Shown here in pieces: positions 32,572 through 43,989 of a stretch of 64,000 nt of DNA. Below the pieces are notes generated by a model, which saw only the letters and a list, made by a program, of their open reading frames with translations, had not been told where the DNA came from and made no database searches. The DNA is from Girardinichthys multiradiatus (taxonomy: Eukaryota > Chordata > Actinopteri > Cyprinodontiformes > Goodeidae). Numbering within the stretch: position 1 is the stretch's first letter; every line of letters begins with the position of its first letter. The stretch lies in contig NC_061800.1 in assembly GCF_021462225.1 (NCBI RefSeq), forward strand, positions 10,573,002 to 10,637,001. The letters are read 5' to 3'. The translations under genes were made by a program, and so were the position numbers.

Positions 32572-35106
32572 TGTATTCAAAACTGAAAAAAGTAATAATC
32601 GTTTAAAGATGCTCATTTGCATCAAAACAAACTGTAACTGAACCATTTTCATCTCTCCAAGTTGGCACACAATTTCACAAAACAGCACTGCAAACACAGA
32701 CAGCCCCTCCCTCCTTCCTGCAGCAGCCCATCTAAACTGTCATGGCTGAAAATCAGTGAGCCGCTGAAGGTAACATGGCTAGTATGTGTAGAGATTATTT
32801 GTTGTGACCCTGTTTAGCCCAAAAGGCGAGTTACATTACAACACGGGCAAATCATTTTAAAGACCAAGGCTCTGACGTTTGAGTGGGATTCAAAACAGTG
32901 AGTAACGCTCCTGTATTTGAAGCAGGGGCTCTTACTAAATGATTAAGCTATTTAACATCTTTAACAATTTTTGATAAAATCACAGTCTAAGTTTCACTAT
33001 GTTTTTGATTTAAATACTTCCTTTCCTTCCTATAGCTAAAGAAATCATCAGCTCAGGTGAGATTCATCGTTACACAAATTCGTTCTGCTGCCACACCTTT
33101 CATTACACACACAATTTATAGAAATGTAAGGAAATTTTTCCTCTTTCACATAGTGTGGTTGTCAAAAAACAGTGTGTTAAGTAATTTGAGCCATGTGCCG
33201 CAGAAGCAAGAAAATCTCTTCCACTTTTCAATAAAAGCACTTGTAAAAAGGAAGAGTCTGCCATGCTGAAAATAAAATTTGCAAAGCAGTTGGACTATTA
33301 TTTTTGCTGAAATCTAAACTTTAGCAGGTAAACCTGAACTGATATGGTTATTGCTGCACATTGAGGAGCCACTAGAGGGGTGTTTAACCTAACATGTCCC
33401 CAGCTAAATTTTGACATTTCTTCCTTGAGGAATCAGTAATGCCAAGCTAAACAGTTTAACTAACCAGTCTTCAGCCCACACATCCCTCATCTCAGGTGAT
33501 AGCAATCACCTTTCAGCAGAAAAAAGCAAATTGACTGTTCTTGCCATGGCAGCGCTTGTGTGCTTCCATCATTCTCTATCTCTCCAACACTTTAAACCAA
33601 TTGTTCTCTCTCTCTTAGTCTGTCATTGTATGTTTTATGTCACTACCAATAAAAAGAGCCACATCTGACAAACTCAATAACAGAGGATAAAAAGGAATGA
33701 AGAACCAGCAGTTGGTGGCACAAATGGCACAAAGTTTTAAAAGACACTTGCTGTTTGTATCTTCTAGTTGGATCCTGGTTTTGTTATTTTAAAAAGGACC
33801 ATGAGTTGCAAAAGTAAAGACCACAAACATACACAAGAAGTAGAAAACAGGGGCTTTTCAGTTCGCACTTCAAACATTTTCACACTTGGAGGAAAAACGT
33901 CTTATATCTTATCTTCATGCAAATGTTAACAATGTCTCTGATGAAGAGATGCTGAATGGAGCCAACTGAAGGCATCAGCAAAGAGACACAATGTGAAAAC
34001 CTGCACACCCACTGAAGGCAGCCCAAGTGCTTGGTTTATTCAGGCCGACCAACAAACACATCTGCTCCACGTTATTTAAAGAATAACGCCAGCACTGAAA
34101 TGATCATACTGATGCTGTTAATGTAATAAACTCTCGGTTTGGATATACAATCAGTGAAGTCCAGCACTTTTAACCAGACACTAGGTGCACATTTAGGGAG
34201 GACCAAAACTAAAATAAAAAGAAATGTGAAAATAAAATGAAATATGTGCCAATAAATCCCCCAAAAGGAGAAAAAGCAGAGCGTTAGACCATTATAGCAT
34301 AAAATGTGTCATAAACCATTTTAGTTTTGACTGTAGTAATTTAATTATGTGCAGTTATCCCCATTTATTCAATTTCTCCTTATTCTTAGTTCTTTACTTT
34401 TCTTTCTTTGTTTATTTTTAATACATATTTATTTCTGTATTGTCTTTCTTGTTTGTTTTTTCCTTGTGTTTTAATTTAATTTAATACTTCTTTATTCATT
34501 ATTTATTTATAGATTAATTTCTTCTCTATTACCTCCATGTTGCACTTTCTCCACATTTTCTCTTTTGTTTTCCATATTTTTCACCTAACATTTAGGATGG
34601 GCAAATATTAGAACCGCATGTTATGGTAACCCGGAGTTAAAATACTATGGTTTAAAGTATTACGGTATTTTTACCAAAACACAATACAGAAATTATCTAA
34701 TTGTTTTTACTCAAAACAGAACAACAACAATTATTCCTTCTGCTGCTAAAATGATAAAATATTTAGTGATATTTTACTTAAACTAATGCAAACATTGTTT
34801 CATTTAATACATAGTCATCTGAAAAATGTAGAACTTATATTTAGTATATTTAGTAAAAGTTCTACTTACAGTAAACATCCTCCACATCATCACTATAGAC
34901 GTTTTTTTGAAGCTTTTACATACCAGACTCTATTACACGTAACGGGGAAGCCGCCTTTTTCCACAAAGCTTAATACAAACAGAAGCCTGTTGTGTGACCT
35001 CAGTACACAGTTGGTAGGCTTTCACAGTTAGGCCCAATATTATTTATACCCTTGGCAGATTTAGATTTACAATTATTTTCCTTCAATAATCCTTCAATAA
35101 TATTCA
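32572..35106. other. ENOX intron sequence, nothing else recognised
   Basis: AT-rich, with pyrimidine-rich stretches around 34380-34570. No ORF or repeat family recognised. Confidence 0.45.
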
Positions 35107-35998
35107 TAAGTAATCATCTTTGGACCAAAGGAAGAGCGTTTAAAAGTTAGCACACAGCTTCAGTTAATACAGCTAGAAACCACCAGTCAGGCTCGAAACC
35201 TGGGTGTAGTGATGGACTCAGACCTGAACCTTCAGAGACACATAAAGGTAGTAACAAGGTCAGCCTTCTATCACCTAAAGAACATCTCCAGGATTAAAGG
35301 ACTAATGTCTCAGCAGGACCTTGAAAAACTAATTCATGCGTTCATCTTTAGTAGAATTGATTACTGCAACGGTGTCTTCACAGGTCTGCATAAAAAGTCG
35401 ATCAAACAGCTGCAGTTGATCCAGAACGCTGCTGCCCGCGTCCTCACTAGAACTAAGAAAGTGGAGCACATCACCCCGGTTCTAAAGTCCTTACACTGGC
35501 TCCCTGTAGCTCAGAGAATAGACTTTAAAATACTTCTGTTAGTCTATAAATCACTGAATGGCTTAGCACCAAAATACATTACAGACTTGTTGTCAGTGTA
35601 TCAACCACCCAGACCTCTCAGGTCTTCTGGCTCAAATCTACTCTGCGTACCCAGAACCAGAACCAAACATGGAGAAGCAGCTATGCTCCACTAATCTGGA
35701 ATACACTCCCAGAATACTGTAAAAGCACCAAAACCCTAAATTGCTATAAATCAAAATTAAAAACGTATTTGTTTAGAGTGGCCTTTGACTGTGCCATCTA
35801 AACATTAGTTAAGTTTTCAGTCCAATTTTCCTTTCATTTTCTTATCCATCATTCTATTCTATTCTCTTTATTTTATTTAAATTTTTTTTAATGACCTCTG
35901 TTGTTTGATTTTCTGTATCATTGTAATGTTTTTCCTTATGTACAGCGCCTTGAGTGTCTTGTTGCTGAAAAGCGCCATATAACTAAACTTGACTTGAC
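35107..35998 (+). mobile_element. LINE copy, 5'-truncated, sister of 26500-27712
   Basis: It starts abruptly inside RT coding at 'taatcatctttggaccaaag' (equivalent to about 26800 of the sister). The frame 35209-35694 reads [20 protein letters not shown], then ARVLTRTKKVEHITPVLKSL, the segment damaged in the sister copy. A gap near 35682 removes the FSFYAP part and shifts frame. The 3' end 'gcgccttgagtgtcttg' is followed by a (GACTT)n tail. By eye about 95% identical to the sister and in the same orientation. Confidence 0.88.
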
Positions 35999-36009
35999 TT
36001 CAACCAAAG

Positions 36010-36125
36010 GCTTGTTGGGCAGCATGGTGACTGTTGAGTGCGTTCTTTCTGGGTACTCCTGCCTTCTCCTAATGTCCAAAAACATTCATGTCACTTAGAC
36101 TTGTCTGTCTAAATTGCCCTTATGT
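36010..36125. repeat. Common fish dispersed repeat, partial reversed copy
   Basis: Reverse complement of blocks in the 2128-2485 unit: 'gggcagcatggtgac', 'gggtactcctgccttctcct' and 'tgtctaaattgccctta'. It lacks the middle and one end. It directly follows the LINE tail. Confidence 0.65.
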
Positions 36126-36174
36126 TTGAGCATGTACGTGTATTTTTGTTTGTCTCTATGTGTTGCTCTGAGAA

Positions 36175-36345
36175 AACATTTTTTTATTTTTTGGTGATGA
36201 GCTCCAAGCCTTTGAGGTTGGAAGGCCTGCTTGCCATCACCCTAATCTTTAATAACCTCCACAGATTCTCTTTCACTTTCAAGTCAGGAATCTGGGTGGG
36301 CCACTCTAAAACATTAATATTACTCGCAGTCACGCTGACTCAAAT
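36175..36345 (-). pseudogene. Tc1-like transposon scrap
   Basis: Blocks 'gaggttggaaggcctgcttg', 'cagattctctttcactttca' and 'tgggtgggccactctaaaac' match the antisense of a widespread fish Tc1 family (sense strand reads TTTAGAATGGCCCA...). Too short to show termini. Confidence 0.55.
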
Positions 36346-36724
36346 ATATATGTTTTTAATCCAATCATATGAAGAATCACTTTGGCCCAATAGGTTAAAC
36401 ATTATGACCATAAAATAATTCAATTGTATCCTGTGTGAACTGAACTTAGAGGGAGATCTTGTTAATGGTAAGCCTAAGCAATGTTGCACACTTTTATAGG
36501 AGGATAAAAATGGATTTTAGGCTTTCAGAGTAATGTTATTTAAAAAAGGGGAAAAGATTATTCAATGTTCAATGCCTGATTGGATTTACTTAGTCATGGT
36601 ACTTCCCTAAATTCTTCATTACATGTCTATAACATACCATGTTTACAGGGATGGTACTGTGAGATTGTATAGTAGCTTAATGGATGGTCTTTGTTATACA
36701 GAGGCTGTGACAATGAGCACACAC

Positions 36725-36832
36725 CCTGTCTCTGAGTGAGAGCACCTCCATCTCCAGGTAGCGATGCTCCTCTCTCGCCTGCTCCAGCTCAGTCTCCTTA
36801 CTCGACAGCTTCTCCTGTAGGCTCACGAGTTG
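36725..36832 (-). CDS. enox1: ENOX1-like exon, residues 423-458
   Basis: A 108-base exon, acceptor ...TCTTTTAG at 36833, donor GTGTGTGC at 36724, phase 0 at both ends. It encodes QLVSLQEKLSSKETELEQAR, then EEHRYLEMEVLSLRDR, a leucine/glutamate heptad pattern typical of coiled coil. Human ENOX1 has QLLTIQEELNNKKSELEQAK at this place. No long open frame exposes it; it was found by reading between neighbours. Confidence 0.92.
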
Positions 36833-36839
36833 CTAAAAG

Positions 36840-37250
36840 AAACATAAAGACATGAACTTGGCTTCAAGACAAAATTCAAGTTTAGTATAGTGTAAAATAT
36901 TTTAAAATGCATACACTGAACGTGATACAGATGGAGTCGAACAGGTGGAGACGGTTTTAAATTCAAAGATGGTACATCTTTCCTAAGTCCAATATACAAG
37001 CAAGGAATTTAAAGATATATTTAACTGCAGCTACAATAGAAAGGGAAATTTTAAACATTCGTACAGCTCTGTGTGATGGTTGGACACATATTTAAAAGAC
37101 ATTAAGAGTACATACGATTGCTTAAACTGAAGCCATGGATGCATAGCTGAAAGGTCAAAGGTTCATGGACACACAATCCTAGAGCTTTTTTTTTTTTTTT
37201 AGGTGGTGTGCACTAGATTTACAAGCAATATGATTCTAAATTGTCTTGCA
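36840..37250. other. ENOX intron sequence with T15 tract
   Basis: AT-rich. A T15 run at 37186-37200 may be an old insertion tail; nothing else recognised. Confidence 0.5.
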
Positions 37251-37254
37251 TTAG

Positions 37255-37735
37255 AATAGATTAGAATATAATGATCCTTTATTTCCCACACCAGGGAAAT
37301 TAAGATGCAGCAAAGTGAAAAGACGCAGATACAAGATAGCAAAAATAATAAAAAACTTAAAAAACAGTAAGGTTAAATGTACAATGTAAGCAAAAACTGT
37401 ATAGTTTAACAAACAGCATGCACAGATTCTAAAAAATATACAAACTAAGTAAGATAATTACAAAATGTCCAAGCTGTGCTCTATTTGTCCAAAAATAACA
37501 AGACTATTTACAACAATATCAAAAATTGTGCAAATAATAGCAGGGATGTGACGGACTTATTGAGTTAGTTTGGAGCAGCAATGGTTATAAGGTCTCACAG
37601 CTGCTGGGAGGAAGGACCTATGATAATGGTCCTTTGTGCACCTAGGATGCAGCAGTCTGTCACTGAAGGAGCTCTCCAGTTCTGCAACAGCTTCATGCAT
37701 GGGGTGGGAGACATTGCCTAAGAGTGATGTTAGTG
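37255..37735 (-). mobile_element. LINE 3' fragment (RT C-terminus and 3' UTR)
   Basis: The minus strand from about 37735 to 37560 translates as VSHPMHEAVAELESSFSDRL followed by LHPRCTKDHYHRSFLPAAVR. This is the conserved tail of fish L2/Rex1-type RTs (compare RRSFLPTAIS in the 58190-59325 copy). Below it a 3' UTR runs to 'cctttatttcccacaccagg' and a simple A/T-rich tail near 37255. A third LINE lineage distinct from the other copies. Confidence 0.75.
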
Positions 37736-37774
37736 TTTGCTAGAGTTCTACTGTCTCCCAAAACCTGCACTGAA

Positions 37775-38520
37775 TCAAGGAAAGTATTCAGTCTCCTCGA
37801 GCTTTCCTACAATTTCTCATGTTACACATACTTCAATCTATTTTTAAGGATCTTGGATGATAGATCAATTATAGATATAATTGTAAAGTTCAAGAAAAAC
37901 TACATGGTTTTCACCAGTGTCACCTAATTATGTTCAGTAATTTTAGCATGACATTGTTCAATGTTAGTCATAAGACCTTTGTACAGTCATGAAGAGAACC
38001 CAGCAGAGATATGGAATATAAACCTCTGGTTAAAAGGAAAACTAAATTTATCTTTTTTTTGCTACATGCAAACTATGTGTGGTGGAAAACTAACACTGCA
38101 CATAAACATGAACAAATCATTCCCACGATGAAACATGGTGGTGGCAGTATCATGCTATTGGGATGCCTTTTTTTCAGCAGAGACAGAGAAGCTGATCAGA
38201 GGTTATGGAGTGAGTCCAGACCTTAATCCAGCCAAGAATCTGTGCAGGACCTAAAAATGATGTTCAGATGCACTCCACCAAATCAGGTTGAGTATAACCT
38301 ATTTTGCAAAGAAATACGGCCAAAAAATCTTCTAGATCTGCAAAGCTGGTAGAGGCAAACGGCAAAAAAATAAAATAAAATAAAAACTAAAATAAATAAA
38401 AAACATTTTAAAACCTGTGTATATCTTTTTTTTAATTCTGCTGAAATACGCTGAGGTTTCCTATTGTAATGTGGTAAAATGTGAAACGTTTATGAGGTAC
38501 TTTTGCAAGGCACTGTATAA
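37775..38520 (+). pseudogene. Decayed Tc1-like transposon
   Basis: Core motif [16 protein letters not shown] at 38120-38165 with 'aacatggtggtggcagtatc', preceded by the VWWK block. Flanks 'cctacaatttctcatgttac' and 'tttgcaaggcactgtataaa' resemble the ends of a family also present at 40495-41410. The catalytic region after HGGGS is collapsed. Confidence 0.65.
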
Positions 38521-38864
38521 AAGTGATAGCAGGAAAAATATGTATTTATCGAAGCTCTTAATTTGTTTGCTGAGGCTGCTTGTCTATGTAAAGGGAAGTA
38601 AAACACCAGCAGGTGACAAACAAGAGGTGACAGCAGGGTGACTCTGGACAGTGTTGGTGGTTGTTTCAAATGTGCCGTTCTCCATCAGCGCTGTCACTTC
38701 AGATCAAGACAGACAGGAAGTCGGGTCAGAGTAGGCTAACTCATGCCAAACAAGTGATGTGAACTAACAAAGCTTTCTGTGTTTATTTTTAAGTGGGGCC
38801 AACGGAGCTTAACCATTACTGGCTATCTACGAAGATTTCCCAGTCTGTCAGCTTGAATTACAGT

Positions 38865-38892
38865 GGGGGGGGGGGGGGGGGGGGGGGGGGGG
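38865..38892 (+). repeat. G28 homopolymer
   Basis: An unbroken run of 28 G on the plus strand (C on the ENOX transcript), in the intron 39745-36833. The run is long enough for G-quadruplex formation. The true length is uncertain because sequencers misread such tracts. Confidence 0.85.
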
Positions 38893-39745
38893 TTCTAGCC
38901 AGCTGCCAGTGTGATCCTGTACGGAGGACAAAATGATGTCTTCTGCTACACAAGAAAAGCTCTTCTATGTCATTGGCTGCAGTAAAAGCGAAGAAGACCA
39001 GATTTTCTGCAAGATGGAACTGAACCATTTACATGGAATAGATTTAAACACTGTTCCACACATTATTAGCTTTATAACAATTGCTGGTGTGTATTATCCC
39101 ATATCTGATAATATATGACAGCACTGAGAAATACACCAAGCTCCTGGTTTTCAATTATAATATGAAATGTTCCCTAGGAAGGTAAGGGATTTATCAGATA
39201 GTTGAATAGATTAAAAGACTTGGAATGATTGATAAATATTTGAGACAGATGTACTGATTAATTATTATATAGTATCATTTTATACCACTTGTTCCCCCAC
39301 AGAAATAAATATTTGGATTAAATGTTATTAGGATGTGGCCCATCCCTCACTCAATGATGGATGGGTGGATGGATGCTTTATTTAATAAGCTTCAATCTTA
39401 TTGTATTTTTTGGGGTAATGACAAATCATTTATACATTTTAAGAGTCTTTAAGTCATAGGAAAGTTCGATTTGTGTAGCAGAATAATAGAGGAGCACTGT
39501 TATGGCTGTGGAGCTGCTTTGGAACTTCTGGGGAAGATGCTAACATTTTAAGAACAAATAACATTTTTGGAAATAATGAAAATTAGCTGCAAAATAGAAA
39601 TCACATTTACCTACTTCTCCTTTGCCTCTATGTGAGAACATTAAGACACAAGCATCGACATGAACTCTTTTACATGAGTTTAACCTCACCTAAAAATAGT
39701 GTGCGATCATTTTAAGATGGGGAAACATCAAAGACAGCAGCCTAC
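38893..39745. other. ENOX intron sequence, nothing else recognised
   Basis: No repeat family or coding segment supported. Confidence 0.45.
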
Positions 39746-39963
39746 CTGCTGCATGTTGTGCATGCTCTGCTGCAGCAGCTGGATCTGAGCCTCCGGACAG
39801 TGAGCATGTGTGTGTGCTTGTGTGTGAGCATTATCGTCATCTGGCTGGCTGACTCTGCTCTGCTCCTTCTTCAGAAGCTCCACTTCATTCCTGTATGCTT
39901 CCAGCTGCCAGCGCAGAGAGTCGTTCTCCTCCTTTAGAGAAGCCTGGGTCTGATCACACACTC
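39746..39963 (-). CDS. enox1: ENOX1-like exon, residues 350-422
   Basis: Acceptor ...GCCTCCTGCAG at 39964, donor GTAGGC at 39745; phase 1 in, phase 0 out. It encodes GVCDQTQASLKEENDSLRWQ, then LEAYRNEVELLKKEQ, a His/Thr-rich segment AHTQAHTHAHC, and QLLQQSMHNMQQ. LKEENDSLRWQL.AYRNEVELLK is an ENOX hallmark in the coiled-coil region. The AHT stretch is extra relative to human ENOX1 and is encoded by CA-repeat-like DNA (39800-39830). Confidence 0.94.
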
Positions 39964-40092
39964 CTGCAGGAGGCCAGGACACGGGAAATGGCCAGATTTA
40001 ATCAATGTTTAGAACTGAATGGTTCAGATGACAAAACAAAAGCTAATCAAATACAGTTTCTTTCTTTACAGTTGGAAAATGGTTTATCAGAC

Positions 40093-40210
40093 CATTTTCT
40101 TCAGTGCGGACCCTCTTGTTGGGAATATCATCTGAATCGTCGTCTGACATCTCCATCTCCTCTTCTCGTCTGATGCCCATGATCTCCTCGCTGTGAGCAT
40201 TTCTCAGCTC
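40093..40210 (-). CDS. enox1: ENOX1-like exon, residues 311-350
   Basis: Acceptor ...GATGTTTCAG at 40211; donor GTCTGA at 40092, which is weak. It encodes ELRNAHSEEIMGIRREEEME, then MSDDDSDDIPNKRVRTEEN. The acidic MGIRREEEMEMSDD block is characteristic of ENOX proteins. ENOX2's EEMTE drug-response motif, expected just after it, is absent, which agrees with ENOX1. Only 129 bases of intron separate it from the next exon. An alternative donor at AGG/GTCCGC would not keep phase with the next exon. Confidence 0.9.
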
Positions 40211-40494
40211 CTGAAACATCACAGCACACACAGCGGTCCTGAGCACACTCATAAACCTCTGTGCTTACATTTGCTGGCAATTAAAAACAGATATATTCTG
40301 TGCAAGGTTGAGTTATACCGTGGCAATATTAAATATCAGGAATCAAGGAATACCGAGTTTGTAGACTAATTGCATTTAAATAGTCGTGCCTAAATGACTT
40401 CCAGGTGGAGAGCAGAGAAGTGTAAGTATAAAACCCCCACCTGTATGATGCCTTATGACTTATTGAAATAATGCCTGTGATGACCTGATCTCTG

Positions 40495-41410
40495 ACAAAA
40501 AAAAAACCTTTGACAGAAGAGTGCAAACTCTTTTTCACATTTTGCCAAATTACAACCACAAACCTCAATGTACCATAAAGTTGCGCATATTTGTAGGATT
40601 TTATTTTAAAAAATGATCATCTGATACTCTGACACCCTTAGCTAAAAGTCAGCACAACCAACTGCCTTTAAGAGTTACCTAATTAGTATTTAGATGTGTG
40701 TAATTTAATCTCAGTATAAATTCAGCTGTTCTGTGAGGGATTCAGAGGTTTGTTAGAAAACATCAGTGAACAAACCGCAAAAATCAAGGCAGAAAATTAA
40801 CACAGTACATCACTGTAAAAATACGCCATCCCTAATGTGAAACATGGTGGTGGCAGCATCATGCTGTGGGGATGTTTTTCTTCTGCAGGGACAGGGAAGC
40901 TGGATAGGGTTGGGAAAATGGGTGGTGCTTAATACTGGGCAATCCGGAAGTTAGAGGTTGAGACGTGAGACAGGAGAAGGTACACCTTCCACCAGGACAA
41001 TGACCATAGACAGGCGACCAGAGCAACAATGAAGTTGTTTACATCAAAGCGTATTCATGCTTTACAACCACCCAAAGTATAACCCTAAATCCAATTGAGA
41101 ATATGGGGCAAGACCTGAAAATTGATGTTGACATATGCTTCTCATCCAATGTGAGTGATCTGGAGCTGTTTTGCAGGACAAATGTTCAAACTTTTTAGTG
41201 TCTAGATGTGCAAAGCTGTGCATCTACCTTGCCCTGTGATACACTGGCAACCTGTCCAGGGTATAGACCCCAGATCTTGCCGGTCTCACCAGACTTAATA
41301 TTAGTATTAGTCTGCTGCATTATACACAAGTTAAATGCATTGAAAGTTGTGGTTGTAAAGTAAAACAAATGGGAAAAAGTTCAAGGTGTATAAGTACTTT
41401 TGAAAGCCAC
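40495..41410 (+). pseudogene. Decayed Tc1-like transposon in ENOX intron
   Basis: Ends resemble each other in inverted orientation ('gtgcaaactctttttcacat' at the left; 'gggaaaaagttcaaggtgta' at the right). Inside are 'gtgaaacatggtggtggcag' (KHGGGS block), 'ccaccaggacaatgacc' (HQDNDH, second Asp region) and 'aaccctaaatccaattgaga' (NPIE, catalytic Glu region). Frames are broken throughout. A scrap of the dispersed fish repeat (41220-41280) lies in its 3' part. Confidence 0.75.
41220..41280. repeat. Scrap of the common fish dispersed repeat
   Basis: 'ccctgtgatacactggcaac' and 'ctgtccagggtatagacccc' match, in reverse, the 'ggggtacaccctggacaggt' block of the unit at 2128-2485. Confidence 0.5.
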
Positions 41411-42191
41411 TTGAGGTTAGAAAAATATTTCACATTTGAACTGTTTCCTGGTCAGTGACCTAACTGAATGAATTAAGACGACAGACATAGATTATGCTGA
41501 ATGGGCTGCCTTTAAACACCAAATAAAATATTTTAAATTGTTCGTCATGAGGCACTTGTTTCTGTACAAGTGACCAGATGAAGGTTACAGAAACCTTTGT
41601 TTGGCATCTGTAGTAGGCAGCATGAAGCTCCTTTGTTTCCAATTTTAAATACTTTACATAAAGTGATTCGTATTTTACTTAATATTTGAGTTTACTTGTT
41701 TCACAACATTCTGGCTTGGCATGTGTCACTAGCAGCAATATGCACAGCAACAGGCCTCTGAATCCAGCTGCCTAAAGCTCTGGAGTGCTGACTGTACTGA
41801 AACCGTTCCTCTTTTACATGCCGAATTCTCATGTTCGACTTATCTTGATTTAATTCTGGATGAATAATTGATTAGAGACCTAATCCTGGAAATCACTGTT
41901 GCCATGGCATCGCCTCACACTTTCAAAGAGACATCAGATGTTTCACAGTTTCCCAGCTGGTAGGAGGAGTGGCCCACGATCACAGGCAGCTATCTTTCTT
42001 TCTTTCTGCCTGCCTGTTTGTCTGTCTGTCTGTGAGAACGAAACATTCAGTAAAACAACAACAGGGCCGCTGACTCTGACAGATCAGACAGGCCTGTCTG
42101 TCAGCTCTCTCCTGGGGACTCACAGGTGACAGCAGAGAAGAAAGCAGTAGACTGGGGTGGGAGGAGAGAACAGAAAAAAAGGCATACCAAC
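41411..42191. other. ENOX intron with (TTTC)n/(TGTC)n tract
   Basis: A pyrimidine microsatellite at about 41992-42033 ('tttctttctttctgcctgcc', then 'tgtctgtctgtctg'). Nothing else recognised. Confidence 0.6.
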
Positions 42192-42298
42192 CTCACACTG
42201 CTTGCGCCAAATGTCTATGTTCTTGCGCTGTGCTTTTGAGAAATGGTCCCATGCCTTTTGCCTGGTGGCGGCCGTGAAAATGGCGGTGATCTGCTCGA
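42192..42298 (-). CDS. enox1: ENOX1-like exon, residues 275-310
   Basis: Acceptor ...CACCTCAAAG at 42299; donor GTTGGT at 42191 (T at +3, unusual). Phase 1 in, phase 0 out. It encodes FEQITAIFTAATRQKAWDHF, then SKAQRKNIDIWRKQCE. The QKAWDHFSKAQRKNI block is near-invariant in ENOX1. The open frame upstream of F275 is intron. Confidence 0.94.
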
Positions 42299-43750
42299 CT
42301 TTGAGGTGAACAGGGAAGAGGAGGAGGAGGAGGGTCAAGACAAAATAAGCCATTTATGTAGCGCTGTAGCTCTGACTAGAGGCTCCTACACCAAACAGAG
42401 GAGAGACCATGAGCATACACTGACCACAGGCTGGTACACTAGGCAAGCTGGACCCATGTTTTAGCTGACCGGATCCCTTCATCACAGGCTGTGGTTCATA
42501 ACCATCTGAAGTTAATTAGCAGTCAAACGTTAATGGCATTTCTCTGAAGTGGGGTTGTGTTGTCTAGTTATGAGTAGTCAGTATCTGACCTGTAGACAGA
42601 GGTCTGAGTCATCCCTCTTTGCAGAATCAGCTATGTTAACTTTAACAGGGATGGGATGTAACTTTTTCCTAAAGGGTTCACATGAGCAACTATGACTGTT
42701 TTCAAATACCCAACTACTGGCTGGACACAATTTTACCAATTATACAACTGATAAATAAACATGGACCCAATACAGACAAAGGTATGCAGAACCTTTTAGG
42801 GTCCCTAAACATTTTTTACTCCAAACCATGATCTCTGTGACTGCTGCCTGTTGCAGGTATGTTCCAGACTACTCAGAAATACTTGACACTGGCACTAACG
42901 AATCGTTAATGTTATGAGGATTTCAGTGTTTCATACTGGCTTTACACTCACAGATTCTGGGAGATAAGGACTGAGTACTTTATTGGCGTATACAACCTAA
43001 GCAACATTATTTCTTAATTAGACAGTATTTATTTAACAAATACGTTGGGTATAAGGATGCTAGCACCGATTATCATCAAAAATATGTTGATACTACAAAT
43101 TTGGAGTATTGTTCTGTGGTTAAAACTGAAAATCTCAAGGTCCAGAGTGTTCTTGCTTTTCCTTTTTGTTGTGTGCAAATGTTCCAAATTTTTGGCAGTT
43201 TGACTAAGTTTTAGGACAGAAACGACTCATCTATCAATAAAACGATAGTAACGTTTGGGAAAAAATGTCATTAAGAGTAAGTACTTTTCTTCTTATGAGG
43301 CTTTTCCTACTTTAAGACTAACATAGACATCGGTCACATTTCACAACCAGGATGACATCACAAGAGTAAAAGGAAGCAAAATAAACAACTAGGTTCCAAA
43401 AAGTGAACAGTACTTAGCTGGACAAAAGAATCTGAGTCCTCTGGTTAATATTTATGTGTAAAGTATTTCCAATGTCCCAGCATTAATTACCTTTTTGGTT
43501 GTTATTACCGTATATGAAAGTGTAGGAGTGATTCTACGTAACAAATAAGTGATCTTACAGTTGGGTGATTTACGGTGTTAAAATTTAGTAGGTGGATATA
43601 TTTTGTGGGTAAAAACAATCTCTCAAAAATCCCAAGACTGGTGCTGAATAAATGAAGCTAGACCAAACATTTTTCATACACTTGGCAGATTTAAGTTTAA
43701 CAGTCGTTTAACTTGATTAACATATTTCCTCTGACTGCTGACCTCTGACA
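42299..43750. other. ENOX intron sequence, nothing else recognised
   Basis: AT-rich, no coding or repeat signature supported. Confidence 0.45.
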
Positions 43751-43754
43751 TAAT

Positions 43755-43960
43755 GTTAACGTTTTGGACTGGCCCAACCAGAGTCCTGACTTAAATCTGT
43801 TGGGGGAGCTTAAGATTAGGGTGATGGCACAGAAGCCTACACCAAAAATAAATGGTCAAAACACCAGTGGAAAAAGGCACAATGCTTGTCAGTACGTAAA
43901 GGGTTCGATTGCTTTGATGACAGTAAAGACTTTTTCATTGACTATTAAGAATTGTATAAT
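43755..43960 (+). pseudogene. Tc1-like transposase scrap around the catalytic Glu
   Basis: The plus frame from 43764 reads MDWPNQSPDLNLLGELKIRV, resembling [20 protein letters not shown] of Tc1 transposases with the IENLW part, including the Glu, deleted. Remaining sequence up to 43960 may be its 3' part. Confidence 0.6.
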
Positions 43961-43989
43961 GAATTGTATAATTGCTGTGTCCATATTCA

